Of a stretch of DNA of 46,856 nt, positions 38,260 to 46,856 are shown in pieces; positions within the stretch are counted from its first letter, which is position 1, and each line of letters opens with the position of its first letter. The notes below the pieces were generated by a model. It was not told where the DNA came from. It searched no databases and saw only the letters and a program-made list of their open reading frames with translations. The DNA comes from Alphaproteobacteria bacterium (GTDB lineage: Bacteria; Pseudomonadota; Alphaproteobacteria; Rs-D84; NBLK01). The stretch lies in assembly GCA_016937865.1 (NCBI GenBank), contig JAFGVS010000031.1:1-46856 (forward strand). Reading direction: 5' to 3'. A program made the translations under genes and the position numbers.

Positions 38260-38787
38260 ATGAAGATTCTAAAAACAATTTTGGACGCTCTGAAAAAAGG
38301 ACTGTCTTCGCTAAAAGCCCTTGTTTCCAAAAACACGGCTCCTCCCAAAAAAACATCAACACCACTCAAACCCATTTTACAAATTCGCGGGCAAGATGCT
38401 TCTGGATCTGGAGCGTTTGGAGCCCCCAGAAAACGAAAAGACGGCTCTCGCTATAAACATCAAGGGATTGATATTAAGTCCAATCCCGGACAAAAAATTC
38501 GGGCGTTGAGCGATGGTATTTTTTTACGAAAAGTAGACCCATATGGGGATGGTAAATTTTCCGGTATGGTAATTAAAGATGCAGCGGGAAATGAACAAAA
38601 AATCTTTTATATTAACACGATCAAAAAAGTCGGAGATGTTCTTGAAAAAGGGCAAATTATGGCGATCGCGCAAGATGTTGCGGATGGGCGGGACATGACA
38701 AACCATTATCATTTTGAGGTTCGAGATAAAAACAAAAAACTCTTGGATCCGAATGATTATCTAAAAAAAGACTATAAATTAGTCTAA
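38260..38787 (+). CDS. M23-type peptidase-like protein
   Basis: RYKHQGIDIKSNPGQKIRALSDGIFL...GMVIKDAAGNEQKIFYINTIKKVGDVLEKGQIMAIAQDVADGRDMTNHYHFEVRD. Confidence 0.75.
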   Translation: MKILKTILDALKKGLSSLKALVSKNTAPPKKTSTPLKPILQIRGQDASGSGAFGAPRKRKDGSRYKHQGIDIKSNPGQKIRALSDGIFLRKVDPYGDGKFSGMVIKDAAGNEQKIFYINTIKKVGDVLEKGQIMAIAQDVADGRDMTNHYHFEVRDKNKKLLDPNDYLKKDYKLV

Positions 38788-38804
38788 ATCCTAAACGGAA
38801 GTAC

Positions 38805-38829
38805 AACGGCGCGAAAGCGCCGTTTTTTT
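38805..38829 (+). terminator. Intrinsic terminator
   Basis: AACGGCGC-gaaa-GCGCCGTTTTTTT. Confidence 0.8.
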
Positions 38830-38851
38830 GATTCAAAAAAAGGAGAAGTGA

Positions 38852-40699
38852 ATGCCAAAACAAACCTATACGCAAACCTCATTTTCACACGGAATGGTAT
38901 CGCTGCCCATTTTTGTGCGCAGTGATTTAGAGGCCCAAAGCAATGGCCTAATGACATTGGAAAATGCCTATGTAACACCAACCGGAGGCATAAAAAGACG
39001 GGAAGGGACACGTTTTATTGATACGCTTTTGGGGAAATCTCGCCTGATTAATTTCGGCGCGGCAAAACAAGAAGTTTTGGTTGTTTTAAGTAATCTAAAA
39101 ATAGCCATTTATGAAGAAGATGTTAAGGTTTTTGAGGCGACTTCGCCATGGCGCGAAAACGAAATTCAACACGTGCAATGGACGCAAAATGTAGACACAT
39201 TATTTTTAGTACATCCTGATTTTGCACCGAAGAAGCTCAGGAAGGCAAAAAATGTTTGGCAGTTTCAAAATTGGATATTTCAAACAAATATAGACGGATT
39301 AACCTTAGATCCTTTTTATAAATTTGATGATACGGAAGGCGTGTTGCTAACGCCACTTGGAACCAGTGGCACATTCATTGTAAACGTGTCAACACAGTAC
39401 TTTTCAGAAGAACATATTGGTCTAAAAATACGTCTGAACGACGGTGAGATGATTATAACGCAAGTTATTGATGACAGCAGCATTCAAGTGCAAAGTAGCA
39501 AGGATTTAATCTCCTTGGATCAAAGCAGCGATTGGATTGAATCGTGCTTTTCAGATCAGCGGGGCTGGCCGATTTCGATTTCTTTTCATCAAAATCGTCT
39601 GGTTGTTGGAGGTTCTAAATCCTTGCCACATAAAGTATGGATGTCAAAAACAGGGGATTTTTTCAACTTTGATTTTGGGGAAGGTTTGGATGATGAAGCC
39701 ATTACATTCAGTCTGCTCTCAGATCAGCGCGAACATATTTCAAGTGTGTTTTCAGGAACACATTTGCAAGTTTTAACCGCCCAATCGGAATGGATGGTCG
39801 GCGGTGAACCCTTAACACCCGCAACAATAAACGTAAAGAAACAAACGACCATCGGATCTCATTTGGACCGATATTTGCCACCTCAAAACGTAGAAGGGGC
39901 AACCATCTTTATTGCAAAAAACGGAAAAGAAATCCGTGAATTTATTTATGGTGAGGTTGAAAAAACGTATCAGTCCTATGACTTAGCATTGCTGGCAGGA
40001 CATCTCATGGAAACACCTGTGGATCAAACCTATAATGACGAAAACCGTAAATTATATGTTGTTATGGAAACCGGAAACATGGCGGTCTTGGTATTGAATA
40101 AAAGTGTCGGGGTTGCCGGCTGGAGTGTGTATAAAACACAAGGTAATTTTCAATCAATTGCGATTGTAAATGGGCAAACATATATCAGTGTCGCGCGGGC
40201 AACTGGGGTGTTTTTGGAAAAATTTGATGAAAGAGTGCACTTAGATTCAAGTATTTCCACCAAAGACGCAAATGTGGTTATCTTGCCACACTTAAATAAT
40301 CAAAACAGTGGATGGACAGGGGATGATTTTCGCTCTGGTGAAGATGTGGTTCAAGACAATAATTTAGGCTTGCCAGAAATCATGGAAACAACGGATGCAG
40401 GCTTAAATTATACCCACGTTATCGAACCGCTGCCAATTTTAAATCTAAATGGGGAAGTGGCAAAAAAATGGCGCCTAATTGAGTTGCGTTTAAGTCTGAA
40501 AAAATCTCATTTGTTAGAGCTTAGCATGCAAGATGAAACACACACAGTTCAGTTGGATGAGGACGTGTTTACAGGCAGCTATCGTTTGAAAGCGTTGGGA
40601 TATATTGAAGATCTAACGACATCTTTGTGGAAGATTGAAAGTAACAAACCGTATGCCTTTGAATTCTTGGGATATACCGCATTTATCAAAACCATATAA
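38852..40699 (+). CDS. Tail tubular protein B (gp12)-like / phage tail protein
   Basis: SFSHGMVSLPIFVRSDLEAQSNGLMTLENAYVTPTGGIKRREGTRFIDTL..., SISFHQNRLVVGGSKSLPHKVWMSKTGDFFNF, LTAQSEWMVGG. Confidence 0.75.
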   Translation: MPKQTYTQTSFSHGMVSLPIFVRSDLEAQSNGLMTLENAYVTPTGGIKRREGTRFIDTLLGKSRLINFGAAKQEVLVVLSNLKIAIYEEDVKVFEATSPWRENEIQHVQWTQNVDTLFLVHPDFAPKKLRKAKNVWQFQNWIFQTNIDGLTLDPFYKFDDTEGVLLTPLGTSGTFIVNVSTQYFSEEHIGLKIRLNDGEMIITQVIDDSSIQVQSSKDLISLDQSSDWIESCFSDQRGWPISISFHQNRLVVGGSKSLPHKVWMSKTGDFFNFDFGEGLDDEAITFSLLSDQREHISSVFSGTHLQVLTAQSEWMVGGEPLTPATINVKKQTTIGSHLDRYLPPQNVEGATIFIAKNGKEIREFIYGEVEKTYQSYDLALLAGHLMETPVDQTYNDENRKLYVVMETGNMAVLVLNKSVGVAGWSVYKTQGNFQSIAIVNGQTYISVARATGVFLEKFDERVHLDSSISTKDANVVILPHLNNQNSGWTGDDFRSGEDVVQDNNLGLPEIMETTDAGLNYTHVIEPLPILNLNGEVAKKWRLIELRLSLKKSHLLELSMQDETHTVQLDEDVFTGSYRLKALGYIEDLTTSLWKIESNKPYAFEFLGYTAFIKTI

Positions 40700-40718
40700 C
40701 AAAAAAAAGGAGAAAAAA

Positions 40719-40910
40719 ATGGAAAAAATTATTAACGGGGGCCTTTTAAAAGGCAAAAAAACATACATCACAACCACACTTGGATTGCTGTCTGCGTTAG
40801 GCGCCTATCTGATTGGAGAAATGGATCTCGCGGGCTTTTTACAAACCGTATTTCCGCTCGTTGGGATACTATTTTTACGCAAAGGAATCGCAGATCAATC
40901 ACAAAAATAA
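40719..40910 (+). CDS. Small membrane protein, holin-like candidate
   Basis: 63 aa with two hydrophobic segments; follows hydrolases and tail gene; AAGGAG RBS. Confidence 0.45.
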   Translation: MEKIINGGLLKGKKTYITTTLGLLSALGAYLIGEMDLAGFLQTVFPLVGILFLRKGIADQSQK

Positions 40911-40922
40911 AAGGATACATAA

Positions 40923-41616
40923 ATGACTGAAAGACCAGAGTTCTTACCTGAAAAGTTTTGGGATATGGAAAAAAAATGCGCCTCGTTTAGAAGCGATGAG
41001 TAAATCATACAAAGAATTGGAAAAGCGTTTTTCTCAAACACATCAGTTTTCAAAAGAAAATTTAAATGATGAAGAAAAAAAACAAATCTTAAAAATGTTG
41101 GGACATCCCGAAGCGCCCTCTGCGTATGAGGATGTCTTGGCTGATAAATTCCAAATCGATTCAGAGGCGAATGAAAAGTTGCATGCGGTCGGGTTAACAC
41201 CGGAACAAGTCCAAGTTGTGTATGAATTGGCGAATGAACGTCTGATGCCACAATTAGAAGAGGCCGAAAAAAACACAGAAAGTATGCAACAAAACTTATT
41301 GTTAAAAGATTATTTTGGATCAGAAACGGCGGTTGAATCGGTGGCGAAACAAGTGCTCGCTTATGCCGAAAATAATTTTTCACCAGATGTCGCCGAAGAA
41401 CTCTGTCAAAGCGCCAAAGGGGTGATTGGGATCTATGAAATGATGCAATCGAATAAAGAGCCCGGAATTTTGGCCGGAAAAGGCGAAGATATGGAAAACC
41501 TCTCTGACCAGTCACTCCGTAAAATGATGCAAGACCCGAAATATTGGCGTGAACAAGATCCTGAATTTGTTAAAAAAGTCAAAATTGGTTTTGAAAAGCT
41601 ATACGGCGAAAAATAA
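40923..41616 (+). CDS. Capsid assembly / scaffold-like protein, interrupted by a +1 frame change at an A8 tract
   Basis: Frame 1 MTERPEFLPEKFWDMEK joins NAPRLEAMSKSYKELEKRFSQTHQF... in the next frame at 40969-40976. ORF track shows only 40996..41616. Confidence 0.65.
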
Positions 41617-41621
41617 ATAAA

Positions 41622-41648
41622 AAAAACGCCTCCACGGAGGCGTTTTTC
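41622..41648. terminator. Bidirectional intrinsic terminator at right edge of virion module
   Basis: AAAAACGCCTCC-ac-GGAGGCGTTTTT. Confidence 0.85.
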
Positions 41649-41663
41649 TTTTGAAATCAAATC

Positions 41664-42098
41664 TTATCTATACCGCATCGCACGAAATTCTTCACGCGTC
41701 ACTTTGCCATCACTATTTAAATCCAAAGAATCGAAATGATCCTGTGCCATTTCTTCAGCACATACCATAAATTCTTCCTTAGACACGATACCGTCGTTGT
41801 TTGTATCTTTTTTTGAAAAACGTTTTATTTTTTTTTCTACATTGCAGCCGAGCGTTTGGGTCTCACACTTTAAAAACTCAAATTTTGAAAGTTGTTCATC
41901 TTTGTTTTTATCTTTATTTTCAAAGCTTTTCGCTTTTTTTCCCAAGTCACACTCAGAGTTCTTTCCCAGACGAAACTCTTCCAAAGTAACGACATCATCT
42001 CTATTTTTGTCATATTTGTGAAAGAATCCCCCTTTGGCATCCGCTGTTCCGGCAGATAGAATAAAGGCCATTCCAAATAAGATAGATAATAAACGCAT
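41664..42098 (-). CDS. Secreted four-EF-hand protein
   Basis: Signal peptide MRLLSILFGMAFILSAGTADA, EF loops DKNRDDVVTLEE, DKNKDEQLSKFE, DTNNDGIVSKEE, DLNSDGKVTREE. ATG 42098. Confidence 0.8.
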   Translation of the reverse strand: MRLLSILFGMAFILSAGTADAKGGFFHKYDKNRDDVVTLEEFRLGKNSECDLGKKAKSFENKDKNKDEQLSKFEFLKCETQTLGCNVEKKIKRFSKKDTNNDGIVSKEEFMVCAEEMAQDHFDSLDLNSDGKVTREEFRAMRYR

Positions 42099-42235
42099 TT
42101 TAACGTCTCCGTTGTCTTGAGTGAATGCCACAAGTATAGCGAATTTTAGACAAAGGGGCAAACAAATAAAAAGCTTGAAATCCTTGAGCGTTTTATTTAT
42201 GCTACGCGGGCAATAAATTAAATAGGAGTCTAACA

Positions 42236-42400
42236 ATGGCAGTTCCAAAAAAGAGAACATCTGCATCAAAACGTGATATGCGTCGCTCGCATCATGCGCT
42301 AAAGCCAGAAGCAATGAGCACATGTAAAGCATGTGGTGAAGCAATGTTACCACATCATGTTTGCCCAGCGTGTGGCGAACGTCCAAAGGCGAAAAAATAA
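42236..42400 (+). CDS. rpmF: 50S ribosomal protein L32 (54 aa, not in ORF track)
   Basis: [54 protein letters not shown]. Confidence 0.95.
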   Translation: MAVPKKRTSASKRDMRRSHHALKPEAMSTCKACGEAMLPHHVCPACGERPKAKK

Positions 42401-42415
42401 CGAAAAGGACAGATA

Positions 42416-43438
42416 TTGTCTACCATTCTCGCAGTCGATTGCATGGGAGGGGATAAAGCACCCAAAGCGGTGTTTGACGGCCTCAGTTTAGTTTGTCGTG
42501 AGCGAGGAGATGTTATTTTTCATCTGTTTGGAAAAGAACGTGTTTTACAAAAACATCTAAAGCGCCACCCGTATCTCGCGGGGCGCTCTCTTATTTTTCA
42601 TAGCCCAGGGATCATCAAAGGAACGGATAAAGCCCGTGATGCGATTCGAAATGGTCAAAAATCCAGTCTCTACATGGCAATTGATCATGTGAAACGTGGC
42701 GAAGCCCATGCGATTCTGTCTGCCGGTAATACAGGTGCTTTTATGGGAATGGCAAAGCTTGGATTTCGAACGATATCCTCTATTATGCGTCCGGCCATTG
42801 TCAGTATTCTGCCAACACAAAATGGGCGAACCGTGATGTTGGATTTAGGCGCAAATTCTGAATGTAACGAGGATCATTTATTTCAATTTGGGGTTATGGG
42901 GGCTTTATACGCTCAATTAATGCTGGACAAAAAACGTCCAACGGTTGGCTTGTTAAATATTGGGGAAGAACACACCAAAGGAAATGATGTGTTGCGCAAT
43001 ACATATCAAAAAATGACAACACTTAAAAACGCACCGTTCAAATTTCATGGATTCGTCGAAGGAAATGATATTTTGCTTGGCACAACGGATGTTGTTGTGA
43101 CAGATGGCTTTACGGGTAATGTCGCGTTGAAAACCGCAGAAGGAACGGCAAAGTTCCTAGGTGATTTGATCAAAAGAGTCTTTAAAGATTCATTTTGGGG
43201 TAAAGTGGCCTATTTCCTTGTAAAAGGCGGATTAAAAATTCTCAAGAGTCGAATGGATCCACGTGAATATAGTGGGGCTGTTTTTATCGGATTAAATGGG
43301 ATTGCGGTAAAAACGCACGGGTCTTCGGATAAAGTTGCATTTGCGCGTGGAGCAGAATATGCTATAAGTATTGTTGAAAAAGATCTTAACAAAAAAATTA
43401 AGAAACAAATTGAAAAAATAAATAAAGGAAAAATATGA
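42416..43438 (+). CDS. plsX: Phosphate acyltransferase PlsX (TTG start)
   Basis: AVDCMGGDKAPKAV, ILSAGNTGAFMGMAK, LDLGANSEC, DGFTGNVALKTAEG; rpmF-plsX-fabH synteny. Confidence 0.95.
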   Translation: MSTILAVDCMGGDKAPKAVFDGLSLVCRERGDVIFHLFGKERVLQKHLKRHPYLAGRSLIFHSPGIIKGTDKARDAIRNGQKSSLYMAIDHVKRGEAHAILSAGNTGAFMGMAKLGFRTISSIMRPAIVSILPTQNGRTVMLDLGANSECNEDHLFQFGVMGALYAQLMLDKKRPTVGLLNIGEEHTKGNDVLRNTYQKMTTLKNAPFKFHGFVEGNDILLGTTDVVVTDGFTGNVALKTAEGTAKFLGDLIKRVFKDSFWGKVAYFLVKGGLKILKSRMDPREYSGAVFIGLNGIAVKTHGSSDKVAFARGAEYAISIVEKDLNKKIKKQIEKINKGKI

Positions 43439-44376
43439 AGTCTGTTTTTGTTGCCTCGGGTTCATTTCTACCACCTAAAGTGGTTACAAACGACGATTTA
43501 TCTAAAATCGTGGATAGCTCAGATGAATGGATTTTCCCAAGAACCGGGATTAAGCAACGTCATATCGTTGAAGATGAAACAACAGCGGATTTGGCAACGA
43601 TTGCCTGTGAGCGTGCTTTAGAAAAAGCAGGTTGGACGGCAGATTCAGTGGATTTAATTATTCTGGCCACCTCAACACCCGATATGGATTTTCCGGCAAC
43701 CGCGGCGGTTGTCCAAAAACAACTTGGGGCATCAAAAGCGATTTCATTTGATATGCAAGCTGTGTGTAGTGGGTTTGTTTATGCACTGTCAACAGCCGAT
43801 CTTTACTTAAAAGCAGGTAAAGCCAAACGCGCGCTCGTTATCGGGGCCGAACGGATGTCTTCATTATTAGATTGGACGGATCGTGGCACATGTGTGTTAT
43901 TTGGGGACGGAGCAGGAGCCTTCGCACTGGAAGCAAAAGAAACAACAGAGGAAGAAGGCCTGATCGATTCAATTTTATATACGGATGGGACCCAAGCCGA
44001 TATTTTGTGTGCCGGATCGAAAGAGCATCCAAAAACATTTATGAATGGCCGTGAAGTTTTTCGTCATGCCGTTGCTAAAATGGAAGAAGTTTCTCGCGAA
44101 GTCTTGGATAAAAACGGCTATACAGCAGATGATATAACCTATTTAATTCCACACCAAGCCAATGACCGTATTATTCAACATATTGGAAAATCAATGGGTT
44201 TGCCGGCCGATAAAGTCATCTCAAGCGTTCGGAATCATGCGAATACATCGGCGGCAAGTATTCCGTTAGCTTTTGATGAAATGGCACAAGCCGGAAAAAT
44301 AAAAAAAGGCGATTTGATTGTCTTTACGGCACTTGGCGCAGGGATCACCTGGGGCGCAAGCTTACTTCGCATTTAA
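43435..44376 (+). CDS. fabH: 3-oxoacyl-ACP synthase III
   Basis: RTGIKQRHIVEDETTADLA, DMQAVCSGFVYAL, LIPHQANDRII, NHANTSAASIPLA. Confidence 0.95.
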   Translation: MKSVFVASGSFLPPKVVTNDDLSKIVDSSDEWIFPRTGIKQRHIVEDETTADLATIACERALEKAGWTADSVDLIILATSTPDMDFPATAAVVQKQLGASKAISFDMQAVCSGFVYALSTADLYLKAGKAKRALVIGAERMSSLLDWTDRGTCVLFGDGAGAFALEAKETTEEEGLIDSILYTDGTQADILCAGSKEHPKTFMNGREVFRHAVAKMEEVSREVLDKNGYTADDITYLIPHQANDRIIQHIGKSMGLPADKVISSVRNHANTSAASIPLAFDEMAQAGKIKKGDLIVFTALGAGITWGASLLRI

Positions 44377-44438
44377 TCCTTGCAACGATCTACAAGGTCT
44401 ATAAAATGGTGTTCTGATATAAAAAAGAAGGAGAAATC

Positions 44439-45565
44439 ATGAAATTTCTAAGATTATTTTTGAGTGTTCTATTTATTGGAATGGCTTCAACGGCTTCTGC
44501 ATTAACGGCGGATTTGTTCTATAGCCCAACATGTCCACATTGCCATGATGCGATGCGATTTATTGATGCTAAATTGAAAAAAGAATATCCAAACGTAAAT
44601 ATCGTGCGCCATAATGTTTTCATTAGCAGCGAAGGCGATATGATGAAGGAAAAAGCGCTTGAACTCGGCATTGCACGTCTAGGTGTTCCACTATTTATCG
44701 TTGGCGATGACTTCGTTTCTGGCTTTGGTTCAGATGAAACAACAGGCGACGAATATCGCACCGCCATTGATAACGCCCTCGGGATCAAAAAAAAAAGATA
44801 GTTGGTGGTTCTGGTAACGCCGAAGAATCTAAAGTAATCAAAGCCGGCTGGTTTGGCGAGGTTGATTTACTGGAAACATCTATTCCGGCACTCGCCGTTG
44901 TTCTAGGGCTTGTTGATGGTTTTAACCCATGCGCGATGTGGGTATTGGTCTTTATGATTGGGCTTATTCTTGAAATTAAAGACCGGCGCAAAATCTGGAC
45001 GATTGTCGGAACATTTATTGCCGCCAGCGGAATTCTGTATTTTCTATTTATGACAGTTTGGTTCAATGCGTTCCAATTAATGGGACAAGTCGTATGGATC
45101 CAACGTTTATTGGGTGTCGGTGCGCTTTATATGGGATATGCCAGCCTGCGCGATTATTGGAAAGGGCATGTCGATTGTGAAGTCGGAGATCTGAAATCCA
45201 AAGCGAAAACCCGCGACAAAATCAAAGAAATTATCGAAGCGCCAATGAATTGGGCACTATTTATCTCTGTTGTTGGGTTGGCTTTCACGGTGAACGCCAT
45301 TGAATTTGCGTGTTCCCTGGGATTGCCAGCGGTCTTTACGGGGGTGCTTGCACAGGCGGATTTATCAACATGGGCGTATTATGGCTATATCGGTTTATAT
45401 GATTTCTTCTTTATGTTAGATGATATTGTGATTTTCAGTCTTGCGGCATTTGCTGTGGATAAATTTGTCGGCGATAAATACGTGAAGTACTGTAAATTAC
45501 TTGGCGGAATCGTCCTTGTTCTCCTGGCTGTAATCCTGTTGGTTGCACCTGAAGTGTTGAGATAA
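44439..45565 (+). CDS. Exported thioredoxin/glutaredoxin-fold domain continuous with a CcdA/DsbD-like membrane domain, split by a -1 frame change at an A10 tract
   Basis: Signal peptide, then LFYSPTCPHCHDAMRF. Frame 1 stops at 44801; the -1 frame (44801 onward) reads VGGSGNAEESKVIKAGWFGEVDLLETSIPALAVVLGLVDGFNPCAMWVLVFMIGLI... Confidence 0.75.
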
Positions 45566-45568
45566 AAA

Positions 45569-46264
45569 ATGTATTTGATTAAAAGAATTTCACACAGTGG
45601 TTATTGTTCTCGACGCGAGGCAGAAATTCTTATTCGCGGTGGTCAAGTATATGTTGCCGGGGAAAAAATCACGGATCCTGCGACTCAAGTGGATGAAGAT
45701 ACACCGGTGAAAGTCGAAGGGAAGCTTTTAAAAGCACAGGAAAAAACACGCGTCTTTGCCTTTCATAAACCAATTAAAGTGCTAACAACACATAAAGACG
45801 ACAAAAATCGCCAAACAATCTTTCATTTTTTACCTAAATGGATGAAACAATATCATGCGATAGGGCGTTTGGATTTCATGTCCGAAGGCCTTATTCTATT
45901 GACGAATTCTGCAACATTAAAAGAAAAAATGGAGCGCGGAGATTTAGAACGTGTATACGAAGTTAAGATCAAAGGGCCGGCGCGTCCAACGTTAAAAGAA
46001 ACCCTGGAAAAAGGGATACGGATCAAAGGGATAAAATACAAACCTGTTCAATGCGCGATTGGTCGAAAAAATGAAGGATCAACGTGGTTGACCCTAACGT
46101 TGACCGAAGGCAAAAACCGAGAAATCCGTGAAATTTTGGGCCATCTCGGCTATACGGTGTTGCGTCTTATGCGCGTATCGTATGGAAAATATAAGCTAGG
46201 CGAACTTGAACGCGGCGAGCTCTTTGAATATGTCGAACAAGAAAAAATAAAGAAGAAAAAATAA
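45569..46264 (+). CDS. Pseudouridine synthase, RsuA/RluB family
   Basis: S4-like KRISHSGYCSRREAEILIRGGQVYVAG, AIGRLDFMSEGLILLTN, TLTEGKNREIREILGHLGYTVLRLMRVSYG. Confidence 0.92.
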   Translation: MYLIKRISHSGYCSRREAEILIRGGQVYVAGEKITDPATQVDEDTPVKVEGKLLKAQEKTRVFAFHKPIKVLTTHKDDKNRQTIFHFLPKWMKQYHAIGRLDFMSEGLILLTNSATLKEKMERGDLERVYEVKIKGPARPTLKETLEKGIRIKGIKYKPVQCAIGRKNEGSTWLTLTLTEGKNREIREILGHLGYTVLRLMRVSYGKYKLGELERGELFEYVEQEKIKKKK

Positions 46265-46299
46265 AAGATGATAGGTCAAAGAGGTACAGAAGGTTAGAA

Positions 46300-46812
46300 A
46301 TGAAAAAATTATTACCTATACTCGGGTTACTATTTTCTTCTAATTCAATGGCCGCAATCGGAACAGGACATGCTCAAGCAGAGCTCACAAAACCACTTTC
46401 TATCACATTTGTAAGAAACGTAAATTTTGGGACAATTTCAATTGATCCATCTGCTGGGCCTCAAACAATTCCAATAACAATGTATGGTACTGTTACGTGT
46501 CCGCTAACATATGTGTGTGCGGGAAGTCCAATCGGTGGGTTAATGTATTTTTATGGATCTCCGAACATTCCTATTTCTGTCAGTATTTCTGGTGAAACAG
46601 CAACTCTTACAGATGGGAATGGTAACTCAATTATTTTTGATCCAAGCTTTGGAAGTGGCGATACACACAATACTACGTTAGATAATGTAGGATATCGGGC
46701 ACTCATTATGGGAGGGGAAATCAGTTTTACCGGAAATGAGTCTGAAGGAGTATATTCATCCACAAATGCGAGAGGTGGTCCCAAAAATTCGGACAGTGTG
46801 TTAAGCTACTAA
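46300..46812 (+). CDS. Secreted DUF4402-like protein, paralogue of the 1689 ORF
   Basis: Signal peptide, then AIGTGHAQAELTKPLSITFVRNVNFGTISIDPSAGPQTIPI, GGEISFTGNESEGVYSS. Confidence 0.65.
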   Translation: MKKLLPILGLLFSSNSMAAIGTGHAQAELTKPLSITFVRNVNFGTISIDPSAGPQTIPITMYGTVTCPLTYVCAGSPIGGLMYFYGSPNIPISVSISGETATLTDGNGNSIIFDPSFGSGDTHNTTLDNVGYRALIMGGEISFTGNESEGVYSSTNARGGPKNSDSVLSY

Positions 46813-46836
46813 TTTAGATCAAAAAGGAGATCAAAA

Positions 46837-46856
46837 ATGAGTAGAATACGTAAAAA
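46837..46856 (+). CDS. Start of a CDS truncated by the window edge
   Basis: AAGGAGATCAAAA-ATG AGT AGA ATA CGT AAA; RBS plus start only. Confidence 0.4.

Noticed and set aside
1-46856. tRNA, rRNA, IS transposase or integrase genes
   Set aside because: None recognised by eye on either strand; a tRNAscan/ISfinder run would be needed to exclude small or degenerate ones.

Overview
The window is a 46.9 kb, AT-rich chromosomal segment that looks alphaproteobacterial; this is inferred from gene content and not tested. Most of it is housekeeping genes: trxB end, malic enzyme, polA, mscS, rsmD, ybgC, merR, ihfA, tig, rplI-rpsR-rpsF, msbA-like ABC exporter, tsaC/yrdC, miaA, rnhA, glyA, folD, kefB/C-like, rpmG, rpmF-plsX-fabH, and an rsuA/rluB-type pseudouridine synthase. 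Three accessory parts stand out. (1) About 32.2-41.6 kb holds a compact T7-like (podovirus-type) virion module: capsid, gp11-like, gp14-like, fibre N-domain, terminase ATPase, portal, two peptidoglycan hydrolases, gp12-like, holin-like and scaffold. No integrase, repressor, polymerase or replication gene was seen. The terminase ORF stops right after the ATPase domain, and the gene order is a circular permutation broken between scaffold and capsid. This is the best candidate for an undescribed system (domesticated prophage, gene-transfer-agent-like or satellite particle). (2) About 10.4-23.5 kb encodes a Cys-rich exported protein and a 2705-aa Trp/Cys-rich repeat protein. Its repeat settles to an exact 300-bp period near the C-terminal third. 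(3) Two poly-A tracts (A8 at 40969 and A10 at 44787) split clearly continuous proteins, so they are either slippage sites or homopolymer errors. There is also a candidate sRNA with a consensus sigma70 promoter and an intrinsic terminator (31.85-31.97 kb), and a shared leader element upstream of kefB/C and the capsid gene. All calls come from reading the sequence; no searches were run.
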